Source: Staphylococcus roterodami (GTDB taxonomy: Bacteria > Bacillota > Bacilli > Staphylococcales > Staphylococcaceae). Taken from it: a stretch of 64,000 bases of DNA. The stretch covers positions 1,550,001 to 1,614,000 of the forward strand of contig CP092781.1 of assembly GCA_022493055.1 (NCBI GenBank), written 5' to 3'. The first letter of the stretch is position 1, and each line of letters begins with the position of its first letter. Shown here one piece after another: positions 52,647-61,524 of this stretch. Position numbers and translations under genes: made by a program. The notes under the pieces were generated by a model that saw only the letters and a list, made by a program, of their open reading frames with translations, did not search any database and was not told the origin of the DNA.

Positions 52647-52825
52647 GTTTTATTTTAGTTTATCTAACAAACATTATTGCTGGCTAAACACTTCCATAAT
52701 AAACTATATATTTTTTTAATATTGCGCTAGTTATAATTAAAATCCTAAATCTCAAAATTTCTAATTTAATATAGTCGCCGTATAAAAGTCAGCTTAATAT
52801 TTATAGAATTACCTTTCAATTTGTG

Positions 52826-52862
52826 CACAACAAAAAAGCAGCACACGAAACATGTGCCACTC
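52826..52862 (-). repeat. 37-bp repeat with intrinsic terminator, copy 1 (after fic)
   Basis: Direct copy of 54233-54269 with 3 differences in 37. On the minus strand it reads GGCACATG...CGTGTGCTGCTTTTTT, a short stem (GCACA/TGTGC) with a T run, a terminator just after the fic stop (52872). Confidence 0.75.
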
Positions 52863-52871
52863 TCAACAAAT

Positions 52872-54092
52872 TTATCTTATAATCATATGTAAAAACTCGT
52901 CACTAATCTCATAAATTGTTGGCCTACTTTTAACTTTAACTAAATACTGATTGTATTTTTTTATTGTGTTATTAATTTTAACTCTACCAACGCCCAATAT
53001 GTTTTCAATATCAATCAAAGATAATCTATTCCTTTTATTACTAAATAATTTATCCATTGATAAGAGATACAAAAATTCATAGTCAACCTTTTTATAATGA
53101 TTTGCCAAATAGCTTGTTAATTTTTCAGTCGCATCCATTTTAGGCATCAAATCATCGAGTATTCTATCTTGTCCAACTATTAATAAATCAAGCATAATCT
53201 CAATAAATCCTGTCAAATCACCACAATTCAAATGATTTGAAGCAGTCATAAACGCCTTATAATATTTCGATTTATTTCTATTAATTACATACGAAAATGT
53301 CAACGCAGTATAGTTATCATAATAGTCACTTAAAAGCTTTGCTATTATAAATCTTCCAACTCTACCATTACCATCATAAAATGGATGAATGTATTCAAAC
53401 AAATAATGACTAGCCATAATTTTAAAAGGTTCGGGTGCATCAAAATATTTTAAAAACGTCAGCATTTCACCAATATATTCAATAATTTTGGTTTCTGGTT
53501 CTAAACCTACATGTATATATTTATTCGTCGATCCATCATGCACTCCAACAAAATTTTTACGGAATAAATCCCCATCTAACTTATCTTGTTCATTTATTTC
53601 TCTCGAAACTAATTTATCATATATTTCTCTAATGTCTCTAACACTAGAGATTCTTATTTTCTGACTAAGTTCAATTTCTTTATATTGGTCTACTAGTCCT
53701 CTAAACTTTAAAAATTCTGATGATTTATTATTTAGTGCATGTGCAATTTCTTTTTTTGTACTAAATACATTTTCAATTTCATTAGTACTTTGTAACTCAT
53801 CAATTAATAAATCGTTAAAATATTGTTCTCTAACTATATACGGTACAGAATTTAGTGCTCTATCGATTCTTCTACTATTTACAGATATTAATTCTTGCTT
53901 TTTTGATAAGTTTTTAGTAACCATGAAAAACAAAGGATACTTCTTATTTACAACTTTTTTCCCATTTTCCATAGGGTTAATATTGATATTAGTTTTGAAT
54001 GAAGCTAAAGAATTAATTCTTTTGTAATACTCATCTTTCATTTTGATTTCATTGTATTCATGAAAAATACTTTTTAAAGTTCTATAGCTCAA
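52872..54092 (-). CDS. Fic-domain protein (predicted AMP transferase) with winged-helix tail
   Basis: Fic family protein, predicted to transfer AMP to target proteins. The 406 residues have an N-terminal region with the inhibitory motif T-x3-E-N (Thr103-Asn108, in STNEIEN), a complete Fic motif HPFYDGNGRVGR (236-247), and a C-terminal winged helix (about 350-406). The inhibitory helix precedes the Fic core, as in class II self-inhibited enzymes. The frame extends to 54140, but AAGGGGGT seven bases before the TTG at 54092 (MSYRTLKSIF) sets the start. No partner gene. Flanked by near-identical 37-bp repeats, suggesting insertion. Confidence 0.85.
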   Translation of the reverse strand: MSYRTLKSIFHEYNEIKMKDEYYKRINSLASFKTNININPMENGKKVVNKKYPLFFMVTKNLSKKQELISVNSRRIDRALNSVPYIVREQYFNDLLIDELQSTNEIENVFSTKKEIAHALNNKSSEFLKFRGLVDQYKEIELSQKIRISSVRDIREIYDKLVSREINEQDKLDGDLFRKNFVGVHDGSTNKYIHVGLEPETKIIEYIGEMLTFLKYFDAPEPFKIMASHYLFEYIHPFYDGNGRVGRFIIAKLLSDYYDNYTALTFSYVINRNKSKYYKAFMTASNHLNCGDLTGFIEIMLDLLIVGQDRILDDLMPKMDATEKLTSYLANHYKKVDYEFLYLLSMDKLFSNKRNRLSLIDIENILGVGRVKINNTIKKYNQYLVKVKSRPTIYEISDEFLHMIIR

Positions 54093-54232
54093 ATTCAATA
54101 CCCCCTTACGTAAAAATGTATTTTTTGGCATGAAAATCAATTTTCAATTTATTAGATAAATTTTATCACGTTTATAATCTAAAAACTATATAAACAGTGT
54201 GCTTCCAAATTAATTCCAATATTTTATTTTCA

Positions 54233-54269
54233 CACAACAAAAAAGCAAGACACAAAACATGTGCCACTC
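54233..54269 (-). repeat. 37-bp repeat with terminator, copy 2 (after the pxp operon)
   Basis: Direct copy of 52826-52862 (34 of 37 identical). It lies downstream of the NRAMP-like gene and would terminate the pxp transcript; the hairpin is weaker than in copy 1 because one arm base differs, but the T run is kept. Confidence 0.72.
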
Positions 54270-54385
54270 ACTTATTCAAAATAAATTCACTTGTACAGTT
54301 TAAAATATAATTTCAATAATTAAACCTTATCTTAACCATTAAAATTAACTTCTTGTAAAATTAAAACCCTAAATTATTAGTCATT

Positions 54386-55618
54386 TTAAAACAACTGGAG
54401 CACTTCTTTGAATGAGAATATCCCCGTCAATATTGTAACAAGTACTGCAACGATACCAAATATGAACATCCAATTTGGGTGCTTATAATCGCCGACAATT
54501 GATTTCTTTTTACTAGCAATTAATATCGCACCTAACGTAATAGGCAATATCCAACCATTAATCGCTCCAGCAATGATTAATAAACTGATTGGTTTCCCAA
54601 TGAATAAGAAAATCAATGTTGAAATCACGATAAACACAATCACAATTAAATTACTTCTTTCGTTAAATGATTTATGAAGTGTTTTTAAAAATGTTGCACT
54701 AGTATATGCAGAGCCAATTACGGATGACATAGCTGCAGCAAATAATACAATACCAAATATGTTTTTGCCAATTGGACCGATTGCATGTTCAAATACAGAT
54801 GCTGGTGGGTTATCAGCACTTAACGTAACACCTGTTACAACAACACCTAAAACTGCTAAAAATAATAAAGTTCTCATAACACCAGTAGTCAAAATACCGG
54901 CAATTGCTGATTGATTTACAAAAGGCAAATATTGCTTACCTTTAATTCCCGAATCTAAAATACGATGTGCGCCCGCAAAAGTAATGTAACCACCTACAGT
55001 TCCACCAACAAGAGTAATAATTGGCAATACTAATTTCATTGGATGTTCTGGTGCAAAGGTATGTACAAATGCATCACCATAAGGCGGATTAGAAACAAAC
55101 ATTACATAAGCGACCACTAATATCATTACGATTCCCAGAATCATTGATACGATGTCCATAATCTTTTGTCCACTTTTACTAACAAAGATCAAAATTGCAA
55201 ACACTGCAGTAATCGCTGCGCCCCATTTTACATCTAATCCAAAAATGGCATTTAAACCTAACCCAGCACCTGCAATATTACCAATGTTAAAAGCTAGTCC
55301 ACCAAAAGCAATTAAAATCGAAATTACAGTACCTAATCCTGGAATAACTTTATTTGAAATTTCTTGACCCCTTAAACCAGTCACTACTAAAATGCGCCAA
55401 ATATTAATTTGTGCACCTATATCAATAATGATTGATAATAAAATTGCAAATGCAAAACTAGCAAAGAATTGCGATGTAAACACTGCAGTTTGTGTTAAAA
55501 ATGCTGGACCAATAGCAGAAGTTGCCATTAAGAATACTGAACCTAATAATAACCTTTTATGATTTTTAGTAAATTCAAAATCAGTTCCAGGCTGTTTATT
55601 TTTTAAATTTCTCCCCAT
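54386..55618 (-). CDS. NRAMP-superfamily transporter (YcsG-like), lacks the metal-site motif
   Basis: Integral membrane protein with about eleven helices over 410 residues, related to NRAMP/MntH. In true NRAMP metal transporters TM1 has DPGN; here the aligned stretch reads AIGPAFLTQTAVFTSQ, and the TM6 Met-Pro-His region reads FAGAHRILDSG, so the metal ligands are not visible. It follows pxpA by 11 bases in the pxp/acc operon, like B. subtilis ycsG beside ycsF. Import of 5-oxoproline or a related compound fits the context better than metal transport, but is inference. Confidence 0.83.
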   Translation of the reverse strand: MGRNLKNKQPGTDFEFTKNHKRLLLGSVFLMATSAIGPAFLTQTAVFTSQFFASFAFAILLSIIIDIGAQINIWRILVVTGLRGQEISNKVIPGLGTVISILIAFGGLAFNIGNIAGAGLGLNAIFGLDVKWGAAITAVFAILIFVSKSGQKIMDIVSMILGIVMILVVAYVMFVSNPPYGDAFVHTFAPEHPMKLVLPIITLVGGTVGGYITFAGAHRILDSGIKGKQYLPFVNQSAIAGILTTGVMRTLLFLAVLGVVVTGVTLSADNPPASVFEHAIGPIGKNIFGIVLFAAAMSSVIGSAYTSATFLKTLHKSFNERSNLIVIVFIVISTLIFLFIGKPISLLIIAGAINGWILPITLGAILIASKKKSIVGDYKHPNWMFIFGIVAVLVTILTGIFSFKEVLQLF

Positions 55619-55629
55619 GTTTAAGCCCC

Positions 55630-56382
55630 CTATAAGGATTGAATATCAATGCCTTCTTTCGTTAATATTTTTCTTATTTTTGTTACAAAATCTAAAGCAT
55701 GAGCACCATCACCATGCACACAAATGGTATCTGCTTGTAACGTTATTTCTTTGTTATTTTTCGATATGACTTTATTTTCTTTGACCATTTTCAAAACTTG
55801 ATTTAATGCTTCTTCAGTATCAGTGATAACCGCATTACTTTCTCTCCTACTAACTAACTGTCCATTATCCTCATATCGTCTATCAGCAAAAACTTCAGAT
55901 GCAGTAATGAGCCCAACATCTTTTGCTTCAGAAATTAAAAATGAATTTGCCAAGCCAACTAAGACTAATGAGGGATCAAAGTCATACACAGCTTGTGCAA
56001 TCACTCTTGCAATCGCTTTATCTTTTGCTCCCATTTGATATAACGCCCCATGTGGCTTTACGTGACTTATTCTAACTTGATTAATTTGACAAAATCCTTG
56101 TAATGCACCTAATTGATAAATCATCAGATTATAAATTTCATCTAAAGATATATCCATATTTCGTCTACCAAACCCCTTTAAATCAGGTAAACCTGGATGT
56201 GCGCCTATAGCAACGTTATGTTCTTTAGCTAGCTTAACAGTTTCACTCATTACATTTTCATCACCTGCATGAAAACCACAAGCAATATTTGCACTTGTAA
56301 TTAATGGAATAATTTGATGATCACCGCCAAAGGAATAATTTCCATAAGCTTCTCCTAAATCACAATTCAAATCGACTCGCAT
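55630..56382 (-). CDS. pxpA: 5-oxoprolinase subunit PxpA (LamB/YcsF family)
   Basis: Component of the bacterial 5-oxoprolinase PxpABC, which opens 5-oxoproline to glutamate with ATP. The 250 residues start [19 protein letters not shown] and contain [35 protein letters not shown] and [10 protein letters not shown], the metal/substrate motifs of the YcsF family. One base overlaps accC. Name from homology with B. subtilis/E. coli subunits. Confidence 0.93.
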   Translation of the reverse strand: MRVDLNCDLGEAYGNYSFGGDHQIIPLITSANIACGFHAGDENVMSETVKLAKEHNVAIGAHPGLPDLKGFGRRNMDISLDEIYNLMIYQLGALQGFCQINQVRISHVKPHGALYQMGAKDKAIARVIAQAVYDFDPSLVLVGLANSFLISEAKDVGLITASEVFADRRYEDNGQLVSRRESNAVITDTEEALNQVLKMVKENKVISKNNKEITLQADTICVHGDGAHALDFVTKIRKILTKEGIDIQSL

Positions 56383-57743
56383 TATAATTCCACCCCTTTT
56401 ACTATTTGGTGCTTTTCTAAAAATTTGATATCAACATTTTTCGCATCACCATCGCAATAAGCTGGATAATTTAATACCGCATATAAAAAATCTGCTGTTG
56501 TTGAAAAACCTTCAATAACCATTTCATCTAATGTAACTTTTAATTTTTCAATTGCAGCAGCTCTATCACGCGATTTTACGATAACTTTTGCAACTAAAGA
56601 ATCATAGTATGGTGATACTTGATAACCGTGATATAGCAAAGAGTCAACACGTACATTAAAACCTTGTGGTAAATGTAAACCGGTCACTTTACCTGGTGTT
56701 GGCATAAATTTCTTTTCTGGATTTTCAGCATTAATTCTCGCTTCTATCACATGACCATTAAATCTAATGTCTTCTTGTGTAAAAGGTAGTCGGTCGTGCT
56801 CAAGTAAAAATAGTTGAGCTGCAACTAAATCCCTTTCTGCCCTCATTTCAGTAACTGTATGTTCTACTTGAATTCGCGCATTCATTTCAATAAAGTAATG
56901 TGCATCTTCTGTTACTAAAAATTCTATCGTACCAGCACTTCTATAATCAGCAGCACGCGCTACTTTTACTGCATCATTACAAATTTGTTGTCGTCGCTCT
57001 TCTGAAAGTGCCGCGCAAGGTGATTCTTCTATCAATTTTTGATTTTTACGTTGTACTGAACAATCACGCTCACCTAAGTGCACATAATTATCTTTACCAT
57101 CACCCATAATTTGCACTTCTACATGCTTTGCCACAGGAATAAAAGCTTCTACATATACACGATCATCATCAAAGTATTTTTGTCCTTCACTTTTAGCTTC
57201 TTTAAAAGCTTTATCAAGATCTTCGGCACGTTTAACAATGCGAATGCCTTTACCACCGCCACCACTTGCGGCCTTAATTACAACCGGATATCCGATATCT
57301 TTTGCAAGAGATTCTATTTCAGAAACTTCATTGATAGCATCATTAGAACCTGGAATAACTGGAACACCAGCTTGATTTACTGTTTGCCTAGCTGTTATTT
57401 TATCTCCCATCATTTGCATTGTTTCCTTAGTAGGACCTATAAACGAAATGTTATGTTCTTCTACAGCTTGAGCAAATTTTGTTGATTCTGATAAGAACCC
57501 ATATCCTGGATGAATTGCATTTGCACCTGTTGTTTCTGCAGCTGCAATTATACGGTCTATGTTTAGATAACTGTCTAAAGCATTGGCTTCACCAATACAT
57601 ATAGCCTGATCTGCTAAATGAACATGTAAACTTTGTTCATCACCTTTCGCATACACAGCAACAGTATCAATTCCCATTTCTCTGCAAGCACGTATTATTC
57701 TTACAGCAATTTCACCTCTGTTTGCAATTAAACAACGAAGCAT
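56382..57743 (-). CDS. accC: Biotin carboxylase (AccC paralogue) of the pxp cluster
   Basis: ATP-grasp enzyme carboxylating biotin on a carrier protein. The 453 residues show an N-domain ([20 protein letters not shown]), the glycine-rich [10 protein letters not shown] (about 164-173), the [14 protein letters not shown] active-site stretch (about 286-299) and a C-terminal domain. All catalytic elements appear intact. The housekeeping accBC pair is expected elsewhere on the chromosome, so this is probably a second, dedicated copy. Encoded between pxpA and a biotin carrier. Confidence 0.92.
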   Translation of the reverse strand: MLRCLIANRGEIAVRIIRACREMGIDTVAVYAKGDEQSLHVHLADQAICIGEANALDSYLNIDRIIAAAETTGANAIHPGYGFLSESTKFAQAVEEHNISFIGPTKETMQMMGDKITARQTVNQAGVPVIPGSNDAINEVSEIESLAKDIGYPVVIKAASGGGGKGIRIVKRAEDLDKAFKEAKSEGQKYFDDDRVYVEAFIPVAKHVEVQIMGDGKDNYVHLGERDCSVQRKNQKLIEESPCAALSEERRQQICNDAVKVARAADYRSAGTIEFLVTEDAHYFIEMNARIQVEHTVTEMRAERDLVAAQLFLLEHDRLPFTQEDIRFNGHVIEARINAENPEKKFMPTPGKVTGLHLPQGFNVRVDSLLYHGYQVSPYYDSLVAKVIVKSRDRAAAIEKLKVTLDEMVIEGFSTTADFLYAVLNYPAYCDGDAKNVDIKFLEKHQIVKGVEL

Positions 57744-57756
57744 TTAATTTCCCCCT

Positions 57757-58206
57757 TTACTTTATACGCACTAACACTTGATCATATTCAACATTTGTTC
57801 CATGATCCGTAACTATTTCTATAATTTCTCCAGAAATATCGGATGTTACTTCATTTAATACTTTCATTGCTTCAATGTATCCTATAACATCGCCTTTATT
57901 TACTGTATCTCCAACTTTAACCTTTGGTTCAGTAAGCTCTTTACTATCTTGTAAGAAAAATGTACCCACCATTGGTGATTTTATTTCTTTACCTTGATCT
58001 GTATGCGTGTCACTCTTACTCTCAATTTTATCGGCCGCTTCTGTTCCATTTTCATTGTCTCGATTATGGTAATTGCTATAAACTGATGTAGGTTGTTCTT
58101 CTGTAAAATCAATTTCAATTTCATCATCAAAGTTTTTATATTTAAATTTCTTTACATCATAATCTTTTACTAACTTTATTATTTGTTCGATTTTTTCAAT
58201 ATCCAT
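57757..58206 (-). CDS. accB: Biotin carboxyl carrier protein (AccB-like)
   Basis: Biotinylated carrier for the adjacent carboxylase. The 149 residues have an N-terminal helix (1-20), a low-complexity linker (about 38-72) and the biotinyl domain (about 75-149) with IEAMKVLNEV; Lys115 in EAMKV is the biotin site (the usual motif is EAMKM). Two bases separate it from pxpC. Functions with the neighbouring accC. Confidence 0.92.
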   Translation of the reverse strand: MDIEKIEQIIKLVKDYDVKKFKYKNFDDEIEIDFTEEQPTSVYSNYHNRDNENGTEAADKIESKSDTHTDQGKEIKSPMVGTFFLQDSKELTEPKVKVGDTVNKGDVIGYIEAMKVLNEVTSDISGEIIEIVTDHGTNVEYDQVLVRIK

Positions 58207-58207
58207 T

Positions 58208-59212
58208 TTAATAGTCCCCTTTTACTAGCGTTGCTAATTTTTTAGAAGTTTGTCGCATTTTTGAAGTATCAAATACTGGCGATACTTGATTTTCCTTTAA
58301 AATTTCATTAAAGATAGACACTTGTTCTCGATTCCTTTTTTCTGCCTCTTGAAAAGAAATCCATTTAAACTGTACCTGGTCTTTCGGTTTCATCTGTGCC
58401 AATTTTCCTAAGTCAAACTTGCATACAGTTGCAATTTTAGTGTATCCACCAATTGTTTGTTTATCATTCAACAAAATAATCGGCTGTCCATCATTAGGTA
58501 CTTGAATGCTTCCTAAAGCAACTGGTTCGGAAATAATATCTGCATGGTTCATTGGCGCAACATTTTCACCTTCCAATCGATAACCCATACGATCTGATTG
58601 TTCCGTTATTGTGTATGGAAGATTTACCAGTTTTTTTATAGCTTCTTCTGAAAAAGACTCAATTTGTGGTCCTTCAAGTATGTGTATAATATTATTTTCT
58701 GGAAGTAAATTTAAGTTAATACATTTACCAACGTTTTCTTTAAAATGTTCATTCATATTTATTGCAATTAAATCATTCGAAAGCAATCTTCTACCATTAT
58801 ATCCACCTATACCACTTCGAGTATGTGTCGCATAACTCTCAGCAATTAAAGGAACATTAATTGGATTACCAAATGTGATATATCCACGCGCCCCTTCTGT
58901 GATTTGACCAATTTTTAAAATATCTCCTTTATTTACAAATACGACTGTGTACATTGGAATCGACTCATAATTAAGTGTCGCATTTACAGTACCACCAGTA
59001 AGTACAATTGTATTTTGTTTATTAAACTGAATTGTCGGTCCAATTACGGTATATTCAATTGCAGGTCCATCGTTCCCAATTAAAGACTGTGCAACTTTAA
59101 AACTAAGCTGATCCATAGCACCTGCACCAGAAAATCCTATATGTTCAAAACCGCTTCGACCTTTATCTTGTATCGTTGAAAATAAACCCGGTTGTAATAT
59201 TTTAATAGTCAT
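58208..59212 (-). CDS. pxpC: 5-oxoprolinase subunit PxpC / KipA (biotin-dependent carboxyltransferase family)
   Basis: AHS2/KipA-family protein, homologous to one half of the urea carboxylase carboxyltransferase domain and to the C subunit of 5-oxoprolinase. The 334 residues begin IKILQPGLFSTIQDKGRSGFEHIGFSGAGAMD, followed by GGTVNATLN, RSGIGGYNGR and the C-terminal SDRMGYRLEGE. It overlaps pxpB by 11 bases, consistent with a tight complex. The family name says carboxyltransferase, yet 5-oxoprolinase itself does not need biotin. Confidence 0.9.
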   Translation of the reverse strand: MTIKILQPGLFSTIQDKGRSGFEHIGFSGAGAMDQLSFKVAQSLIGNDGPAIEYTVIGPTIQFNKQNTIVLTGGTVNATLNYESIPMYTVVFVNKGDILKIGQITEGARGYITFGNPINVPLIAESYATHTRSGIGGYNGRRLLSNDLIAINMNEHFKENVGKCINLNLLPENNIIHILEGPQIESFSEEAIKKLVNLPYTITEQSDRMGYRLEGENVAPMNHADIISEPVALGSIQVPNDGQPIILLNDKQTIGGYTKIATVCKFDLGKLAQMKPKDQVQFKWISFQEAEKRNREQVSIFNEILKENQVSPVFDTSKMRQTSKKLATLVKGDY

Positions 59213-59936
59213 TTTCTGTCACCACCAAATCAGCAAAGTTAAACTTATCTTCCAAAATATCTTTTTCTATTTGTTTATATTGCTTTTCATCTATTTCATA
59301 AAACTCAATCCAATCACCAGCTTCATATAAAGTCATTGGATTACGTTTACTACTAAAAACTGTAATAGGCGTTCGTCCAATAATTTGCCACCCTCCTGGG
59401 GAATCAAGTGGGTACAAACCTGTTTGATTGTTCGCAATACCTACAGAGCCAGCTTTTATTTTTAGCCTTGGCTCATTACGTCTAGGTGTATGAAGAGATT
59501 CATCTAAACCGCCTAAATAAGGGAATCCAGGCATAAAGCCCAGCATATATATTAAATAGGGTTTATCTGTATGTTTTTCAATAACCTGTTTAGTTGAAAT
59601 TTGATTATACTCTGCAACTTCTTCAATATCTGGGCCAAATTCCCCACCATATCGAACAGGAATTTTAATAATACGTTTATGCTGCTTCACATCAATGATA
59701 TTTTTATCGTCGAATTTTGTAAGTTCTAAATTTTCAATTAATTTAGAAGCTGAAATAGCTTGATCATCAAAATATATTAGAATGGCACGATATGATGGTA
59801 CAATATCTTGAACCGCTGAAATATTCTTTTCACTTATCCAACGCATCATTGACATAACATTTTGATAAGTTACTTCAATTATTTCATTTTCAAAATAAAT
59901 CATGATTGTTTGCTCATTAATAAATCTTACATCCAC
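59202..59936 (-). CDS. pxpB: 5-oxoprolinase subunit PxpB / KipI
   Basis: AHS1/KipI-family protein; KipI inhibits sporulation kinase KinA in B. subtilis, and PxpB is a 5-oxoprolinase subunit. The 244 residues include IPVRYGGEFGPDIEEVA, YMLGFMPGFPYLGGLDE (about 125-141) and SPGGWQIIGRTP (about 182-193), the AHS1 signatures. The frame runs up to a TTG at 59960, but GGGGGGG just before the GTG at 59936 marks the start. First gene of the operon. Confidence 0.92.
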   Translation of the reverse strand: MDVRFINEQTIMIYFENEIIEVTYQNVMSMMRWISEKNISAVQDIVPSYRAILIYFDDQAISASKLIENLELTKFDDKNIIDVKQHKRIIKIPVRYGGEFGPDIEEVAEYNQISTKQVIEKHTDKPYLIYMLGFMPGFPYLGGLDESLHTPRRNEPRLKIKAGSVGIANNQTGLYPLDSPGGWQIIGRTPITVFSSKRNPMTLYEAGDWIEFYEIDEKQYKQIEKDILEDKFNFADLVVTENDY

Positions 59937-60053
59937 ATTAACCCCCCCTTTGTATTGCAATAAAACACTATTGAATACCTTTTCATTGTATCATTGCGAT
60001 ACCCGAGTTGTTTAATAAGTAATTATAATCGTATACAATAACAAATGGTAATC

Positions 60054-60212
60054 GAGGTCGGGACAAAAGCGTTTAGGAATTGAGCAGAACAGAACGATGA
60101 GCAAAATTATTTTCTAAATTTTGTCGAATCGTGAGAGCTTCTGCCGAAAATCCTGCTTTTGGGACGCCGTTAATCGGTTTCCCAGAGCACAAAAACTTTA
60201 TGTCTCAATCTC
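60054..60212 (-). repeat. 159-bp intergenic repeat, copy B (inverted relative to copy A)
   Basis: Reverse complement matches 52488-52646 with 7 differences; the same nested hairpin is preserved, with the differences lying outside the paired arms or at their edges. It lies upstream of pxpB and downstream of greA. Confidence 0.85.
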
Positions 60213-60255
60213 ATCATTTGCTTTTAAAGAAATAAAATTAAGTAGTGAACACTAA

Positions 60256-60366
60256 CTATCTCTTCTTAATATTCTTAACAAATGGAATAAGCAACTTTAT
60301 CATTTGCCAATGCAAGAAATACAGCATAATAAAAAAGACCACAATCAACGTAGGTTTAACATACAT
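60256..60366 (-). CDS. Possible 36-residue membrane peptide
   Basis: Short ORF between greA and repeat copy B: MYVKPTLIVVFFIMLYFLHW, then a second hydrophobic part and a basic end (KNIKKR). It looks like a single-span membrane peptide with a positive C-terminus. No Shine-Dalgarno is visible before the ATG, so translation is uncertain; it could be translated from the greA transcript. I do not recognise it. Confidence 0.35.
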   Translation of the reverse strand: MYVKPTLIVVFFIMLYFLHWQMIKLLIPFVKNIKKR

Positions 60367-60396
60367 CGATTGCAGTCTAAATTAGTAAAGTACTAA

Positions 60397-60873
60397 TTAT
60401 TGAATTTTAACAATTTTAACGTTAATTTCTCCACCATTTGGTAAAGGTACACGTACTTCATCATCTAAGCCTTTGCCGATTAAAGCTTTAGCCATTGGTG
60501 ATTCGTTAGAAATTTTGCCATTAAAAGCATCAGATTCTGCTGAACCAACAATTTGGTAACTTTCTTCTTCATCACCTGGTAGCTCAACAAATGTTACAGT
60601 TTTACCAATTTGAACAACATTGTTATCACCTGTATCTTCAATGATTAATGCATTTCTTAACATATGTTCAATACGTTGAATATCTTGCTCAATAAATCCT
60701 TGTTCATCTTTTGCTGCATCATACTCAGAGTTCTCTGATAAATCACCGAATGAACGTGCAACTTTAATTTTTTCTACTACTTCTGGTCGTTTTACTGTTT
60801 TTAATTCTTCTAATTCACGTTCTAGTTTTTCATAACCCTCTTGAGTCATTGGATATTGCTTTTGATTTTCCAT
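60397..60873 (-). CDS. greA: Transcription elongation factor GreA
   Basis: Rescues backtracked RNA polymerase by stimulating transcript cleavage. The 158 residues have an N-terminal coiled coil (about 8-76) with the acidic tip [16 protein letters not shown] (about 48-63; the Asp/Glu pair reaches the active site) and a C-terminal FKBP-like domain (about 80-158; [16 protein letters not shown]). Downstream of udk in the conserved yrrMNO-udk-greA order. Confidence 0.97.
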   Translation of the reverse strand: MENQKQYPMTQEGYEKLERELEELKTVKRPEVVEKIKVARSFGDLSENSEYDAAKDEQGFIEQDIQRIEHMLRNALIIEDTGDNNVVQIGKTVTFVELPGDEEESYQIVGSAESDAFNGKISNESPMAKALIGKGLDDEVRVPLPNGGEINVKIVKIQ

Positions 60874-60900
60874 AATGTCATCTTCCTTTACTAAGTTATA

Positions 60901-61524
60901 CTATTGTTTACTAACTAAAGATTGAATTTTCGTTGTCATGATATCTATTGCAACTTTATTGCTGCCACCTTCAGGAATAATTATATCAGCATATTTCTTC
61001 GTTGGTTCAATAAATTGGTCATGCATAGGTCTAACAACACTTAAATATTGATTGATTACAGAATCCATTGAACGGCCACGTTCCTTAGTATCTCGTGTTA
61101 AACGACGTAGTATTCTTAAATCAGCATCTGTATCAACATATATTTTAACATCCATCATATCACGTAATACCTTATTTTCTAAAGCAAAAATACCTTCTAC
61201 GATGATAACATCTTTAGGTTTAAAATCAATGGTAATGTCACTTCTTGTATGACTAGCATAATCATATGTAGGTACTTCTACTGCTTTGCCATTTTTTAAA
61301 TCTTTAAGATTTTCGATTAACAAATCGTTATCAAACGCAAACGGATGGTCATAATTGGTTTCTAGGCGTTCGTCGAAAGTCAAGTGTTTTTGATCTTTAT
61401 AATAGTAATCTTGAGCTAATAATGCAACACTATGTCCTTCTAAATTTTTCATTATTTCATTTGTTACAGTTGTTTTACCTGAGCCTGATCCACCAGCTAT
61501 ACCAATGATTGTAGTAGCCTTCAT
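60901..61524 (-). CDS. udk: Uridine kinase
   Basis: Phosphorylates uridine and cytidine with ATP or GTP for pyrimidine salvage. The 207 residues show the P-loop GGSGSGKTT (about 11-19), the DYYY lid segment (DDYYYKD-like QDYYYKDQ, about 39-46), and [18 protein letters not shown]. It shares one base with the trhP2 stop. Confidence 0.96.

Larger units (their letters stand above)
52432..52871. other. Intergenic region with a 159-bp repeat and the fic terminator
   Basis: Between the small membrane ORF and fic. Holds repeat copy A (52488-52646) and a terminator-bearing 37-bp repeat (52826-52862). The stretch 52647-52825 is AT-rich without a supportable feature. Confidence 0.7.

Noticed and set aside
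56900..57485. Long plus-strand ORFs opposite accC
   Set aside because: No RBS, low-complexity hydrophobic composition, and complementary to a well-conserved coding region.
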